Shown here in pieces: positions 45,100 through 56,800 of a stretch of DNA of 64,000 nt. The notes beneath the pieces are model-generated. The model saw only the letters and a program-made list of their open reading frames with translations. It did not search any database and had not been told where the DNA came from. Numbering within the stretch: the first letter of the stretch is position 1; the number at the start of each line of letters is the position of its first letter. Origin of the DNA: Nemertoderma westbladi (taxonomy: Eukaryota > Xenacoelomorpha > Nemertodermatida > Nemertodermatidae). The DNA is taken from assembly GCA_032718475.1 (NCBI GenBank), contig JAUCBJ010001416.1:62001-126000 (forward strand). Direction: 5' to 3'. A program made the position numbers and the translations under genes.

Positions 45100-45643
45100 A
45101 GGACTTTAGTGCCCGCAAGTCATTAGTGCCCGGGAACCATGTCTGCAAGTGAGACGTTAGTGCCCGCGAGTCATTAATGCCCGAGGACCTTGTCTACAAA
45201 TGAGACATTAGTGCCTGCGAGTCATTAGTGCCCTAGGACCTTGTCTGCAAGTGAGACGTTAGTGCCCGCGAGTCATTAGTGCCCGAGGACCTTGTCTGCA
45301 AGTGAGACGTTAGTGCCTGCGAGTCATTAGTGCCCTAGGACCTTGTCTGCAAGTGAGACGTTAGTGCCCGCGAGTCATTAGTGCCCGGGAACCATGTCTG
45401 CAAGTGAGACGTTAGTGCCTGCGAGTCATTAGTGCCCTAGGACCTTGTCTGCAAGTGAGACGTTAGTGCCCGCGAGTCATTAGTGCCCTAGGACCTTGTC
45501 TGCAAGTGAGACGTTAGTGCCCGCGAGTCATTAGTGCCCGAGGACCTTGTCTGCAAGTGAGACGTTAGTGCCTGCGAGTCATTAGTGCCCTAGGACCTTG
45601 TCTGCAAGTGAGACGTTAGTGCCTGCGAGTCATTAGTGCCCGT
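45100..45643. repeat. 51-bp tandem array (three 17-bp modules)
   Basis: Units starting gagacgttagtgcccgc recur at exact 51-bp steps from 45151 to 45610. Each unit splits into gagacgttagtgcccgc, gagtcattagtgcccga and ggaccttgtctgcaagt, of which the first two are variants of one module. The array alternates c/t and gagg/tagg variants. Confidence 0.9.
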
Positions 45644-46283
45644 ATTGTATTTGGAAGTTAGTATAAGGCAATCCGTAATTCTTCTTACTTATACCCCATT
45701 CAACCAAAGCCATTAACATACACTAATTTAATTAATTCCCTAATTTAATTAACTAAAGTAAAAGTAACTAAAAGTACTACTTTACTTTTAAATCGTCGAC
45801 AAAATGTCAGACAGTCGACTGAGTATTTTTCTTGAAATCATTAATTAATTACTAAAATATATTGGTTAGTGCGTCCTCCGACGATTATACTGCAGTACTG
45901 CACCTTAATTTTTCTTATTACACACTGTCTCCAGTAAAGTTCAACAAATTAAGTATACTCAATCAAAAGTAGGTTACTTATAAACAATCAAACGCTGTTG
46001 CTTAATCCTCATTCCTTGAAAACTTTACCGCAAAACCAAATAATACAGTATATATAAATGCTACCATGTCTAACCGAGGTTAATATATTTTTTAATCATA
46101 GAAGATCCATGTTGAAATTAAAATGTTAAATAACGAGATGTGGGAACTAAAGACTAAAGGCTGGAAAATTATCTTAGAAGTTTGAAGAAAGTAACGACTC
46201 GTTTGCATCAGCAGGAATTAAAGAAGCGGGAAATGTCTTCCTGGCCTCTAGTATTTATTACATATATTAATTAAGTCGCTAGA

Positions 46284-46491
46284 CGGGCACTAATGTCTCG
46301 CGGGCACTAATGTCTCGCGGGCACTAATGTATCGCGGGCATTAATATCTCACGGGCACTAACATCCCATGGGACATTAGTGCCCGCGATAATGCGACGAA
46401 GTGACCGCGGGCACTAAAGGTACTAGAGACATTAGTGCCCGCGGGCACTAATGTCTCGCGGGCACTAATGTCTCGCGGGCACTAACGTCCC
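46284..46491. repeat. 17-bp tandem array, reverse orientation of 45100-45643
   Basis: Copies of gggcactaatgtctcgc, the reverse complement of the left module. It includes a perfect 32-bp palindrome at 46426-46457 centred on CCCGCGGG. Confidence 0.85.
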
Positions 46492-46559
46492 AAGACCCAG
46501 TTTATCTGTGACTAGTAAGCCCCCAATCCCCAATCATTAATTAAAAGTCAGTATTAATT

Positions 46560-47400
46560 GTTTAGACCATGATTTACTACTGCCCCCAAAACAATGTCAA
46601 GTATGGGACATCCGTCACGTTATGGCTTATGGGACATGGCAGTTTTTTCAACCTTTGACGCAGCAGTCTCACTGATACAACCCATGGCAAAACTATCTAA
46701 GAAGTATACATAGATGTGATAATCTAAGTTTGTATCAGTTCACATTTTCTGATAGAAAAACTCCGTTAATGGGACACTTTTTTGAACCATTTTGGGACAT
46801 GCTCACGCAATTGATTCATTTGCACTGATTAACCACCATAAATTGTAAATCTAACCGATACATATGGAAGAATATGAGTGGGAGTGTTAACACATCGGGT
46901 TAATGGCCCACATTTGACAATTTATATGCCATTAAATTAATCATTTGCGGAGTGTCACGTATGTGACAAAAAATGGACCACGTTAATTTTTTTTGTATTT
47001 GATACAGTATCTCCAATTTACTTCGAAACTACTGTATGTTTATTTGTTCACAGGAATTATGCTCAGCAGGGATATTAATCGTTTGGCACCTGAATTGGAA
47101 TTTTAATGGCCAAAATGAGCCCGTAATCACAATTACAAAATTTTGAAATTTGTCACGTAAGTGACGACTTTTTTTAATTCGATGTAGCTTTTTCTATAAC
47201 AAACTGTGGTTCGACTGTAGGCCTATCACAGCAGGAAGGGTCCGATTATAGTGCATTCGGCAATAATGTTATCAAAGCCATCCGACCATTCATTTTCAAA
47301 TGATTTACATTTTTGTATATATTTTGTCCCGTACGTGACTTGGTCAATATGGTTGGCATTAATTATTAATTAATATTATATGAAACATCAAAATAGTGAT
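46560..47400. repeat. Diverged repeats around a GTCACGTA(A/T)GTGAC motif
   Basis: Near-palindromes gtcacgtatgtgac (46954), gtcacgtaagtgac (47152) and gtcccgtacgtgac (47326) recur 174-198 bp apart, with partly similar AT-rich surroundings. Several tatgggacat motifs occur at 46600-46800. No gene. Confidence 0.45.
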
Positions 47401-47810
47401 GTATATGGAAGGAGAGTTAGTCAGACCACAATGAAGGGGTAAACTTTATACTATAATAAGGTGTAATCAGAATGAAATGCAGTAGCTTCAAGTTGTGCTT
47501 GAGAGAGTGCAGTGAGGGAGACATGAAAGCGCGAACTTAGTTCAGTAGTTCCAATCGCACATTTTCAAAGGAGAACTTAAGTTCCAATTGACACAAATTT
47601 GGTTCCAATGGAAAGGAATTGAGTTCCAATGTTTCAATCGTGGGGCGCACGGACGGATCCCCCCCCCCCCCCCTCCGGTACGCAGCCTTCGCCTGCGAGA
47701 AAACTTCGACCCCGTCCAATCATCGCCCGGAGCAATCTTCGCCCTCAAAATGAGTAACTATCGCCCGGCGGAAACCTTCGCCCGCAGACAAACTTCGCCC
47801 ACTAAACAAT

Positions 47811-47945
47811 ATTGTTTTGGTTAGAAAAAGCCGTCTCTGTAACCTGCTCCTTTCCCTCAATTGGTAATAACATCGTTTATTGTTTTGGTTAGAAAAGCCC
47901 GTCTCTGTAACCTGCTCCTTTCCCTCAATTGGTAAGGGTAACTAA
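47811..47945. repeat. Dispersed repeat, two tandem copies of about 70 bp
   Basis: Two copies of a unit including ttgttttggttagaaaa and tgtaacctgctcctttccct. Related to 42416-42507 and, inverted, to 62800-62880. It is flanked by C15 (47659) and C17 (47990) runs and several ttcgccc motifs. Confidence 0.65.
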
Positions 47946-48486
47946 AATTGTTACTAATCCAAATCTTATTGGGCGAAGGTTGCACCTAACCCCCCCCCCC
48001 CCCCCCTCCACCCCATTGTGATAGAACGAAATTATCGGCAAATATCGTGATTCTACTGTTTCGTTGGAACGAAAAACTAAATTCGTTCTCGTTTTTATCT
48101 GAGTTATTGGAACTAAGTACGAGGGGAATCGGGAGACTACACTGCAGTTTCTGACAGCAAGTTCCAGGGGTCAATGACCCTGAAATGGTAAGTGGATTGT
48201 CTCGAAAGGAAACGCGTCCGAGGTTTAAGAAGTTTCACAGTGTCCACGTCGGTTGCTGGTATCCAATGAGAAATACTCACGGCAGCCTACATAAACCTTT
48301 ACTAATGGAAACCTATACCAAACCTTTAAGCAACCGATAGACCTGGACTAAATCCGCTCGGTTAGTTTCTCAATATTTGTATTGAGAGTGTCGCTGTTTC
48401 ATGTTTCAATCTTTTTTTGCAGTTGATGTAGACAATCAGCCTTAGTTTTGAAAACTTCAGACCAAGTATTATTAGTAGGATTCTAT

Positions 48487-48491
48487 GGGGC
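48487..48491. repeat. BEL-1 target-site duplication, left
   Basis: GGGGC, repeated at 61312-61316 directly after the other LTR. Confidence 0.9.
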
Positions 48492-49765
48492 TGTACGCGC
48501 TTTTGAAGACCTTTAGCAGTTTAACCTGCCAAAATTTATATTTCTTTTGGTTTACAAATAGACTTTAGAAGTTGACAAATATTTAATACCAATAAACACA
48601 ACATTAGCAGAAGCCAGCCTAGTGCGCGTCCATTCACCCGCTGGATATACCCGGGAGACTGGATTCTGAGGGCTTAGATTATTATTGCAGTGTAAGCTTA
48701 CTGTATTATTCGATTGATCGTTAATAAAGAATTTCTGACTAATATTATTCACTTTCGGGAAATATTAACAGTTCCTTTAGGACGTGGCGCTCTATCTAGG
48801 TAAACAGAGATATGACTTATACTAATCACAACGGCAAGTCGGTAAGGCTTATGATTCACGTATGAGGCGCATTCTTTAGGAAATGCTTAGTTATCAGTCA
48901 CAATCATGCACACTACCGGTAACACACAATACTGCTCACTAATTTGCCGACCGTCAATGAATTTTATCATATATAAAGCGAACAGCAATTGACTCATGTA
49001 GTGCTTATCAAATAGCATTAAATTCACTACAAACAACAACAATATAAGTCGCAATCGCTATATATAACCCGTCTCTCTAACCTGTAGTGTATCAAGAAAA
49101 TTGGGAAATTTGGGTTCTTTATAAATGTTCTCCAAATAATATTCAACCAACTAGATAGAAAAACACAACAGTAAAGCATTAAGACGGTAGGTTAAGATAT
49201 GATATGTTATGAATTGAACTGATATGAACCGATATGTGATATGATATGTTAAGATAACAGTTATACGCTCTATAATTTAAGCCTACTAATGTTTCTTCTA
49301 AAGTATGAAAACGAGTTGACTCTAGAGCCGGTGTTCCTGGCCTAGATAGAAACAACACAACAGTATCAAGAAAAAACAGTCTAGACTGAACACTCCTAGT
49401 ATCATCGGCCGAATATCTCCACATCGACAGAAAAAATCGCTCTGATTGGCTTAAGCTAAACAAAGAACCATGTGTCCAATGGCCGTTTCCATGTCAGCAA
49501 CCAGCTGTTAGATGTCGCAATCTGAATCATCAAGGCTAAGCTGTGTAAGGGTATTTGGTGCATTGCGGGTTTTTTGCCTTACCATGTCCTCCAAAGCACG
49601 TATATAGAAGAATGACTTTTATGTCCGTTAAAACACCTATAACGGTACCTTGCGGGCGAGGGGGACATATATATAGTTAGAGAGCCTTTTAGAGTATTCC
49701 AGCGCCTGGGGGGAAACTGGATTGCGAAGCAAAAGGGCCAGTTATATCCCACAGAAGCTTTTACA
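48492..49765 (-). repeat. BEL-1 3' LTR
   Basis: 1274 bp, plus-strand ends TGTACGCGCT and GCTTTTACA. Near-identical to 60039-61311. Confidence 0.95.
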
Positions 49766-49843
49766 CCGCTCCCAGAAAATGGGATTTGAGTCTATAAAAT
49801 ATACAAAATCACAGTTTCTAATATACGTAAATACTCTAAACAG

Positions 49844-52800
49844 TTAGTCTTTCTTGCGCGGACGGCGTTTACGCAGTTTTTTAAAGCTAGCCAGAGTCCT
49901 TTTCTCTTTGGGGCGAGCCACTTTACAAGGAGGGCTATAACTCCTGGGTGAAGGGTGCAATATGATTGCATCAGAGGGTGTAGGATTATGGTCGGTGTAT
50001 CCGCCAGTCGAAGTACCGGGTTGATTGACATCAACGTCGGGGGAGAGGGGTCTAACGGCTTTGAGAGCTCGTTTTAAGACAGCCGCTCTTACGGGTCCTT
50101 TACGAGTGGTCTGAACGAGGGCCGTGGGTGGACCATAGGCAGTTAGAAACCTCCGGGGTTTAATGGTTCTTTCCAACTCGCGTTCGCGGGCTCGGTATTC
50201 GTAAGGCCGTCGATATACTTCCTGTAACTCGGGGTGTGAGTTAACAAACAAGTCTCCATAGTCCGGATCCTGACGGATATAATTGATTAAGTTATAGGAA
50301 TGAAGGTCGCTAGGATTAACACTCCTGAGAAATTTGCGTACGAATTTGGTTGAAATACATTCTCCGACGCGCTTCAGTAGCTCGTAACTCGATATGCGTG
50401 ATTTCTGTTCGACCGAAGCGAATAGATAAGGATGGAACGCATAAACTCCTTCGTAAGCGCGTCCGGGATAATAGCGATGGCGCGAATCACAATGTAAATC
50501 AGCGTTCGCTTCCCAAGCTCTGATGTAACGTAGTGTGATCATTTCATCTACGCTTTCCAAATCGTGATTAAAAGGGCAATCGAAACTGGCGTGTCCCTTT
50601 AGTTGACAATGGTGACATTGAGTCATAAATTGAGGGCAAACCGCAAAAATATGCAAGTTATTGAGTCTGCAATAGGCGCAATAAATACCAGTATTAGTAA
50701 AAGGTGGTTCATAGAAGCTTACTCGTTCCCTAGGTAATTCTGCCTCTCGCTGTGTTAAAGGCCTACTGAATGCTTTCCTACAGGGTATGCAGTTCCTAAG
50801 AACTTGGTTCAGAGCTCTACGGGGTTTATCAAAATAATAGCGAGTTCGAATTTCGCTAAGAACTCGTTCTCTACCAGCATGATAAAGTTTGCTGTGGACA
50901 TCTACAATCATCTTGATTTGTACTTCAAGATTTCTAATGAGTATGGGGAATTTAGTGTCAAAGGATAAGGGCGCATTGGTGAGTCTTCCTCCAACACGTA
51001 TTAGCCCATCTATCATTGTGCTCGAGAATCGATCCCTTAAGCGCATCTGCGGATTTCTCAACAACAGGAAATACTTTTCGGAATCCTCATAGCATTGCAG
51101 GAGTCTCAGTATCTGCTTATTGGTTTCTTCATGCTCCTGGTGACTAATTTTCTCCTTTAGAAAACGATCCGATGTCTTATATTTGGGTAAATTTTTAATA
51201 ACATGAACTTGTGCAGATGTCAATGGAGCGGTATCACTAGTGGTCTTCGTCCTGGAGTAGTGATGATGAAAACATCGTCTTAAATATGTGACGGCTTTAC
51301 AGAGCCGATTCCAGGAACTGTAGTGATGCATTGCTCTCTGCAGCATGGGTGAGATTCCTTGCGAGACGTCTGGTATTCCAGATTTCCAATCTCTATCTCT
51401 AATTTCCACAACAGACTTATTTGTGTTGAGGGATTGTGGATCCGAAGCATCATTCCCGGAAGTATGTAATACAGATAGATCGATAGTCGGTTTAAATAAC
51501 TTCGATTTACTCGCCCGGGTTTTAGGTTTGACTGTCTCCGCCCCCTTGGCTTGTCTAATCTCCGCCGTAGTAAGGTGAGGAGGCCATTCATCCTCTTCCT
51601 TGCTCAGGAAGTCGGGTCCACCCAACCAGTCTGGAGTATCTATCAGTTCCTGTGGAGTTGCTCCCCGTGAGGCGATATCGGCTGGATTAATCGTACCAGG
51701 GCAATGTCTCCATTGATCTATCTTTGTGCGACTAAGAATAATAGCTACCCTGTTAGTAACAAAAACGCTGAACTGACAGACTTCATTGGTTAGATACTCC
51801 AACACGAGTAAAGCGTCGGTCCAATAAACCGTTTTCTCCAGTGGATAGTCGATTTGTTCCGTTACGTTCCGGCCGATGGCTGTAGCGTATAAAGCCGCCT
51901 TTAACTCCGCTCGAGGAACCTTTAACTTGTTGTTAATCAATGCCTTAGAGGTAACCAAGGCGACTTTGATTCCATCCGGGGTTTCGACTCGCTGATATGC
52001 TACTATACCTATTCCCATGTCGCTGGCGTCTCCAAACACATGGAGTTGATAGGAATACGTAGGAAGAACATGGCCAAAATATGCACGGGAAATTATAAAG
52101 TTCTCGATGGCAGGTAGAGAATCTTCCCATTTCATCCATTTCTTTAACAATTCTCCCTTAAGCGGATCGTCCCATGAGTGGTTTTCAAGCCACATTTGTT
52201 GTACTAAACTCCGAGCAATCAATATAACTGGGCTTATAAATCCCAATGGGTCGAAATAAGTGCTCAGGATACTTAAACAAATCCGTTTGGTCCGAACTGG
52301 ATTATCTCGCTGTTTTAACTGAAAAAACAGGATGTCTCTTTCAGTGTCCCACTTCAAGCCAAGCGTCTTGGTTTCAGGAAGATCGTCCTTTATTAAGTCT
52401 AGGTCTTTCGCTCCTCGGTCTTCTACCGGTATCGCTTCCAGAAACTCACGGGAGTTGCTGGTGAATTTCGTCAGTCGAAATCCACCTCTTTTCAAACACT
52501 CTACCGTTCCTTTCGCGACATCTATGGCTTCTTCTACTGATGGAAGGGACCTTAAATTGTCGTCCATGTATATATTCCGTTTGATGTTGTCTATCACCTC
52601 TTTTGAGAAGGAGCCTCGGTTGTCATTCGCAGTGGTTCGCACCACGGAGCAGGCGTTGGATGGGCTTGATATGATTCCAAAAGCCTGGATGGTCATCCAG
52701 TACTCTACCGGTTTCTGATTGAGGTCTCCTTCAGGCCACCACAGAAATCTCAGGCTGTCTCTATCTCTATCTAGCGCCTTGACTTGTAAGAACATTCCTT

Positions 52801-53857
52801 CTATATCGGAGGCGAACGCGATGGAATATTGTCTTAATCTTAAAAGTATTCCCAACAAAGATTGGAGTAAGTTGGGTCCTGGTAACAACTCGGAATTGAG
52901 GGATTGGCCCATATATAGGGCGGAGCCATCGAATACGACTCGTACTTCGTGGGGTTTACCGGGTTTGGGAACGTAATGATGTGTTAAGTAATACGTTCTC
53001 TCAGTCACTGGTGTTCCTTCCGGTACTCGCTCCGCGTATCCCTTTGTTATAAATTTCTTCAGCTGAGTTTGGTACATTTCTTTAGCTGGAGCATTAGCCG
53101 TAAGGCGTCGATGTAATTGAGCGATTCTTTTCTCTGCCAAGGGTCTGTTATTTATAAATCTAGGTTCTCGTTTTCGAAATGGCAGGCCGATTTCATATCT
53201 ACCTTGGTCCTTTAAAAAACGTGTAGTTGTTTCCTGGATTTGTTTGGCTCTTTCTTCTTCTATCGATAGGGCCTTATCATATGAATTGGGCTCTACCAGT
53301 TCTTGAGTAAAGAATCGTACGGCTAGTTCGTCCCGAGTTCTAGCGTTGTAGCGCTCTATCTCATCGTTTAGTTCGTCATTGTAAGCGATGGGTTCCGATG
53401 GGCGAATCAGTTGACATAGGTTCACCTGATTTTTCCAAGTTTGGTTTTCTGTAAGTAGGTCGATTGTGTTCTCTTCATCGAAGAGTTGGTAGATGTCGTC
53501 ATTATCTGAAGAGTATGGTGTTTCCTCAGTTAGTTCGTCCACCTCACTGCTCTCCACTTCCCAATCGTTTACTTGGGATATTCGTTCTTGTGGCATTCTC
53601 TCTTCGAGAGTCCTGCGGGAAGGGCCAGTAAAGTACCAACCTACTCTAGTTCTTACCGCATAGGTTTGCAGTGGCTGCGGTTGAGCAGGCCGTTTCTCCA
53701 ATGTCTCGAGCGCCTCATGCGCGTTTTGGCCGATGAGTATTTGCACTCCAGGATAATCTGTCTGGAATCGAGGTATCTTAAGATGTTGGATGCTTTCATC
53801 CTCGTCCCAATTATAAAGGTCTGCTTGAGTAGTAGCGAAGTTCTTTATAGCCACCAT
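49844..53857 (-). CDS. BEL-1 Pol with zinc-knuckle module in place of the integrase core
   Basis: 1337 residues. The start completes the aspartic protease. Reverse transcriptase (about 240-470) has YYLTHHYVPKPGKP, FASDIEGMFLQV and the catalytic YMDD at about 431. The Pao block RICLSILSTYFDPLGFISP leads to RNase H (about 605-730: FGDASDMGIG, VPRAELKAALY, WTDALLVLEYL, PADIASRG). The integrase H2C2 finger is intact (H...H in HSKLYHAG, then CIPC, about 985-1035). After the usual ELPRERV...PPFTNTGI, where the family continues into DYFGP and the D,D,E core, the frame instead enters CAYCRLNNLHIFAVC and CHHCQLKGHASFDC, two CCHC knuckles. About 240 further residues end in a basic tail, KKLRKRRPRKKD. 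No D,D,E core is visible. Expression would use a -1 shift from gag. Confidence 0.9.
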   Translation of the reverse strand: MVAIKNFATTQADLYNWDEDESIQHLKIPRFQTDYPGVQILIGQNAHEALETLEKRPAQPQPLQTYAVRTRVGWYFTGPSRRTLEERMPQERISQVNDWEVESSEVDELTEETPYSSDNDDIYQLFDEENTIDLLTENQTWKNQVNLCQLIRPSEPIAYNDELNDEIERYNARTRDELAVRFFTQELVEPNSYDKALSIEEERAKQIQETTTRFLKDQGRYEIGLPFRKREPRFINNRPLAEKRIAQLHRRLTANAPAKEMYQTQLKKFITKGYAERVPEGTPVTERTYYLTHHYVPKPGKPHEVRVVFDGSALYMGQSLNSELLPGPNLLQSLLGILLRLRQYSIAFASDIEGMFLQVKALDRDRDSLRFLWWPEGDLNQKPVEYWMTIQAFGIISSPSNACSVVRTTANDNRGSFSKEVIDNIKRNIYMDDNLRSLPSVEEAIDVAKGTVECLKRGGFRLTKFTSNSREFLEAIPVEDRGAKDLDLIKDDLPETKTLGLKWDTERDILFFQLKQRDNPVRTKRICLSILSTYFDPLGFISPVILIARSLVQQMWLENHSWDDPLKGELLKKWMKWEDSLPAIENFIISRAYFGHVLPTYSYQLHVFGDASDMGIGIVAYQRVETPDGIKVALVTSKALINNKLKVPRAELKAALYATAIGRNVTEQIDYPLEKTVYWTDALLVLEYLTNEVCQFSVFVTNRVAIILSRTKIDQWRHCPGTINPADIASRGATPQELIDTPDWLGGPDFLSKEEDEWPPHLTTAEIRQAKGAETVKPKTRASKSKLFKPTIDLSVLHTSGNDASDPQSLNTNKSVVEIRDRDWKSGIPDVSQGISPMLQRAMHHYSSWNRLCKAVTYLRRCFHHHYSRTKTTSDTAPLTSAQVHVIKNLPKYKTSDRFLKEKISHQEHEETNKQILRLLQCYEDSEKYFLLLRNPQMRLRDRFSSTMIDGLIRVGGRLTNAPLSFDTKFPILIRNLEVQIKMIVDVHSKLYHAGRERVLSEIRTRYYFDKPRRALNQVLRNCIPCRKAFSRPLTQREAELPRERVSFYEPPFTNTGIYCAYCRLNNLHIFAVCPQFMTQCHHCQLKGHASFDCPFNHDLESVDEMITLRYIRAWEANADLHCDSRHRYYPGRAYEGVYAFHPYLFASVEQKSRISSYELLKRVGECISTKFVRKFLRSVNPSDLHSYNLINYIRQDPDYGDLFVNSHPELQEVYRRPYEYRARERELERTIKPRRFLTAYGPPTALVQTTRKGPVRAAVLKRALKAVRPLSPDVDVNQPGTSTGGYTDHNPTPSDAIILHPSPRSYSPPCKVARPKEKRTLASFKKLRKRRPRKKD

Positions 53858-56800
53858 TTTACCGACCTTATACCTTGTGCTCCTAACTTATCCTGGGGGG
53901 TGGACAATACACCTACATAGTAATCTGCCGTTAGGGTAGATTTCCAAACCTGCATAATTCCTGACATATTCAATTTAGTCCGGAATTTGGGTTGTCCAGC
54001 AAAGATATCTTCGGCTAGTTCTTGATCGATGAATGTTCCTGTACTGCCGGAGTCAAGGAGGGCATTCACTATGTAACTGTTGTTAAGACCGTGAACTCTT
54101 ACCTGCACTACAGGAAATTCTCTGATTCCTACATTGGAAGTTGGAGCTTTCCAAGATGGTTGTCTGTCAAAGGTAGTTGGGGGGAACTCATTGTTGGTGT
54201 CCTTTTCATAAGTAAGTGCTCGATACACTGCGGTATTGATTAGATAACAGGATTCGTTGGCGTCGGAGAATTCGTCAGTATAGAATCCTTCCATCTCAGA
54301 TTCTTGATCAGTGTCGTTTACATCACTGAATTGGACATGTAGTTCGGGCTCACTTACCTGACCCGGGTTGTCTCGGTCGAACTCACTGTGTAACAAAATG
54401 TGATGTTTCGCGCTACACTTTGCACACTTTATGTCGGAGTAACAGGTTCGCCGTTGGTGTCCTGGTCTGAGGCAATTATAGCATAACCGCTTATCCCACA
54501 CGACTGCACGTCTGTCTACAAGGGATTTCTTTAGAAATTCAGCACACGCACTCAAACGGTGGGTACCGTCGCACAGCGCACAGTTGGGTTTTATGTTACT
54601 CACTTTACCTTGGGTAACCTGATGCACTCTCGTTCTTTCTTCGGGCTTTCTTCGGTGCATTCTGTTAGGAGACTGAGGAGGGGTCTTGGCAACCTGTTCT
54701 CTCCTATCGTTGTTTCGAGCCTTGTATTTACTTACGTCTTTTGAGGTTTTTTCAACGTAGTAAGATCTATCAGTGTCTTTCCCGCTGTCCTCTTCTTGAG
54801 AAGCTTGGCTTTCGCCGTCGTCAGTGTAACACACCGGTGTTACTCTTCTCCTAGAAGCGGGTTTCTCACTTAACTTATTTTCCGATGTTTTCTCTCTGGA
54901 CTGCTTGATGAGTTGTAGTTTTACTTCACCATCTAAGAAGGACATGAGATCAGCCATGGTAGGGCTTCGTCGTTGTTGTTCATTCATGTACAACACTTTC
55001 TTGTCCCAACGCGTACATACCCCACCCTTTGATAAAGTAGAGACTACTGCTCCAATAACCATGGAACTCTGATATTCATGAGACTTACCTAACCAGTCCA
55101 ATTGTCTACAGATCTCCTGAATCTCATCGGAAAACTCTATAATACCGCTACTAAGGAAGTTTCGGGGGGCTACTAATTTTGCATACAAATACTTAGCTAT
55201 GTTATCCTTGTTACCATACCTGATGTTTAATGTATCCCAAACTTGTCTTAATCCTTCTGGATGTCCAATAAACTTTAACGCCATTAACTTGGGAGGTCCT
55301 TCCAAGCACTTGATGAGGAACCTAAGTTTCTCTCCGTTAGATAGCACAGAGTTCTGTATGCTGTCTTTGTAATATTCGTTGAAAGGTAACCATTTCATCT
55401 CATCTCCATTGAATTTGACGATCTCTCCCACTTTGACCGCTTGGCGGGCTTCTGTTCTAGCCATCTGACGCGTAAAGCTTTCTTGGGCCATCGTGTTATT
55501 TAATATCGAATTATCGGTATATAAATTTCTCGGATCATTGTCAGGTCTATAGGGAATATCATTAACAACAGGTCTATAATCACCCTTAACAGGGTTTGCT
55601 ATAGGAGTTTCTACTTCACTAGCAGTATAGATGCGTGTAGGCTCCACACCTTGCGCATGTAATACTTCAGACCTAACAGGTTGACACAATTTTACAGGGG
55701 GTATTGGTATACCTTTTTGTATGTTGACTAATTTGTCGCGTTCTAGTGCGATACTGTGCTGCACTTCTTGCAATTCTGCCTTACCTCCCCTTACTGTTCC
55801 CTTAAGTTGGTGGACAGTCTCCTGCATCTGTCCGAGCAGGAGATTCATCCCCCGCCGTCCCTCCTCTACCCACTCGACCGCCGAAGCGGGAGTCGCCAAC
55901 ATTGTAGCGGGCTGACGCGGGACGACGGGAGACAAATCTTTGATTTCTCTCTCAGCTTCCAGGACAGGGATATTCTCATGGACTGTTCTACCGGGTACAG
56001 GCAGTGTAGTACTGTGTAAAGGAAATTTAGAGTTAAGCTCTGGAAGTACAGGGGTCTCTAGCACAGGAGTGACTTTGGGAACGACAGGCCTAATTATTTC
56101 AGGCTCATCAACTATAGTAGGGAGTTTTTTGACCTTAATAATTTGGTCTGTAGGTTCTATACTACTTAAGTCGGTGCTAGCTAGTTGTCTTCTAACAGCT
56201 GGGGGCAAATCAGGCAATTTGTGACGGTAAGATGTTTTTCTACGCCTGCTTAGACGAGATCTGTTTCCTCCGCCTTCAGGATCGGTGGTTTCGCTTTCCT
56301 CCAATGACGTATATCCCTGGCGTTTGGGAGTAGATCTTCTGTTCATCTGCAATTGACTAGCAGTTAACTGTTTATTTATGTTGTCTTGCGTCTCTTGCAG
56401 ATTTTCCAACTCCAGTTGGGTAGTCTCCTCAGAGGCTCTCCGTTCTGCTTCTGCCACTGCCTTTGCTGCTTTTCTTTCTGCTTCTGCTTCTGCCGCCGCT
56501 GCCTTTCTTTCTGCTTCTACTTCTGCCATTGCCGCTGTTACTTTTCTTTCTGCTTCTGCTTCTGCCGCCGCTGCCTTTCTTTCTGCTTTTACTTCTGCCA
56601 TTGCCGCTGTTACTGCAGCTGCCTTTCGGTCCTCTATCCGTCTTTTCTTTACTAGTTCTTCTTGGACTCTAGTGAGGCGGAGTTTTTCATCAAACTCAGC
56701 TTGGTTAGCAGCTAACATTTCAGCATCGATTGAGTCTAACACACGCTGGGTTCCTTCACTATTAGGGGAAAGTCCAGACAGCCGTCTCCTCAACTCTTCG

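Larger units (their letters stand above)
45068..46491. mobile_element. Foldback-type non-autonomous DNA element
   Basis: Both ends point inward with GGGACGTTAGTGCCCGCG (45068, and reverse complement ending at 46491). The interior begins and ends with arrays of the same 17-bp module in opposite orientation: about 11 51-bp units on the left, simple 17-bp units on the right. This makes long inverted arrays around an AT-rich centre (45650-46280). No transposase and no convincing target duplication are seen, so the class is open. Confidence 0.55.

Noticed and set aside
45100-45643. CRISPR-like regular repeats with 51-bp period
   Set aside because: The interval between repeats is itself repeated, and the array is part of an inverted-repeat element.
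48552-48752. 66-codon frame repeated in both LTRs (also 60099-60299)
   Set aside because: Duplicated only because LTRs are duplicated. No recognisable protein features.
49844-50690. Envelope-like gene at the BEL-1 3' end
   Set aside because: No signal peptide, membrane segment or cleavage motif. The region has CCHC knuckles and a basic tail instead.
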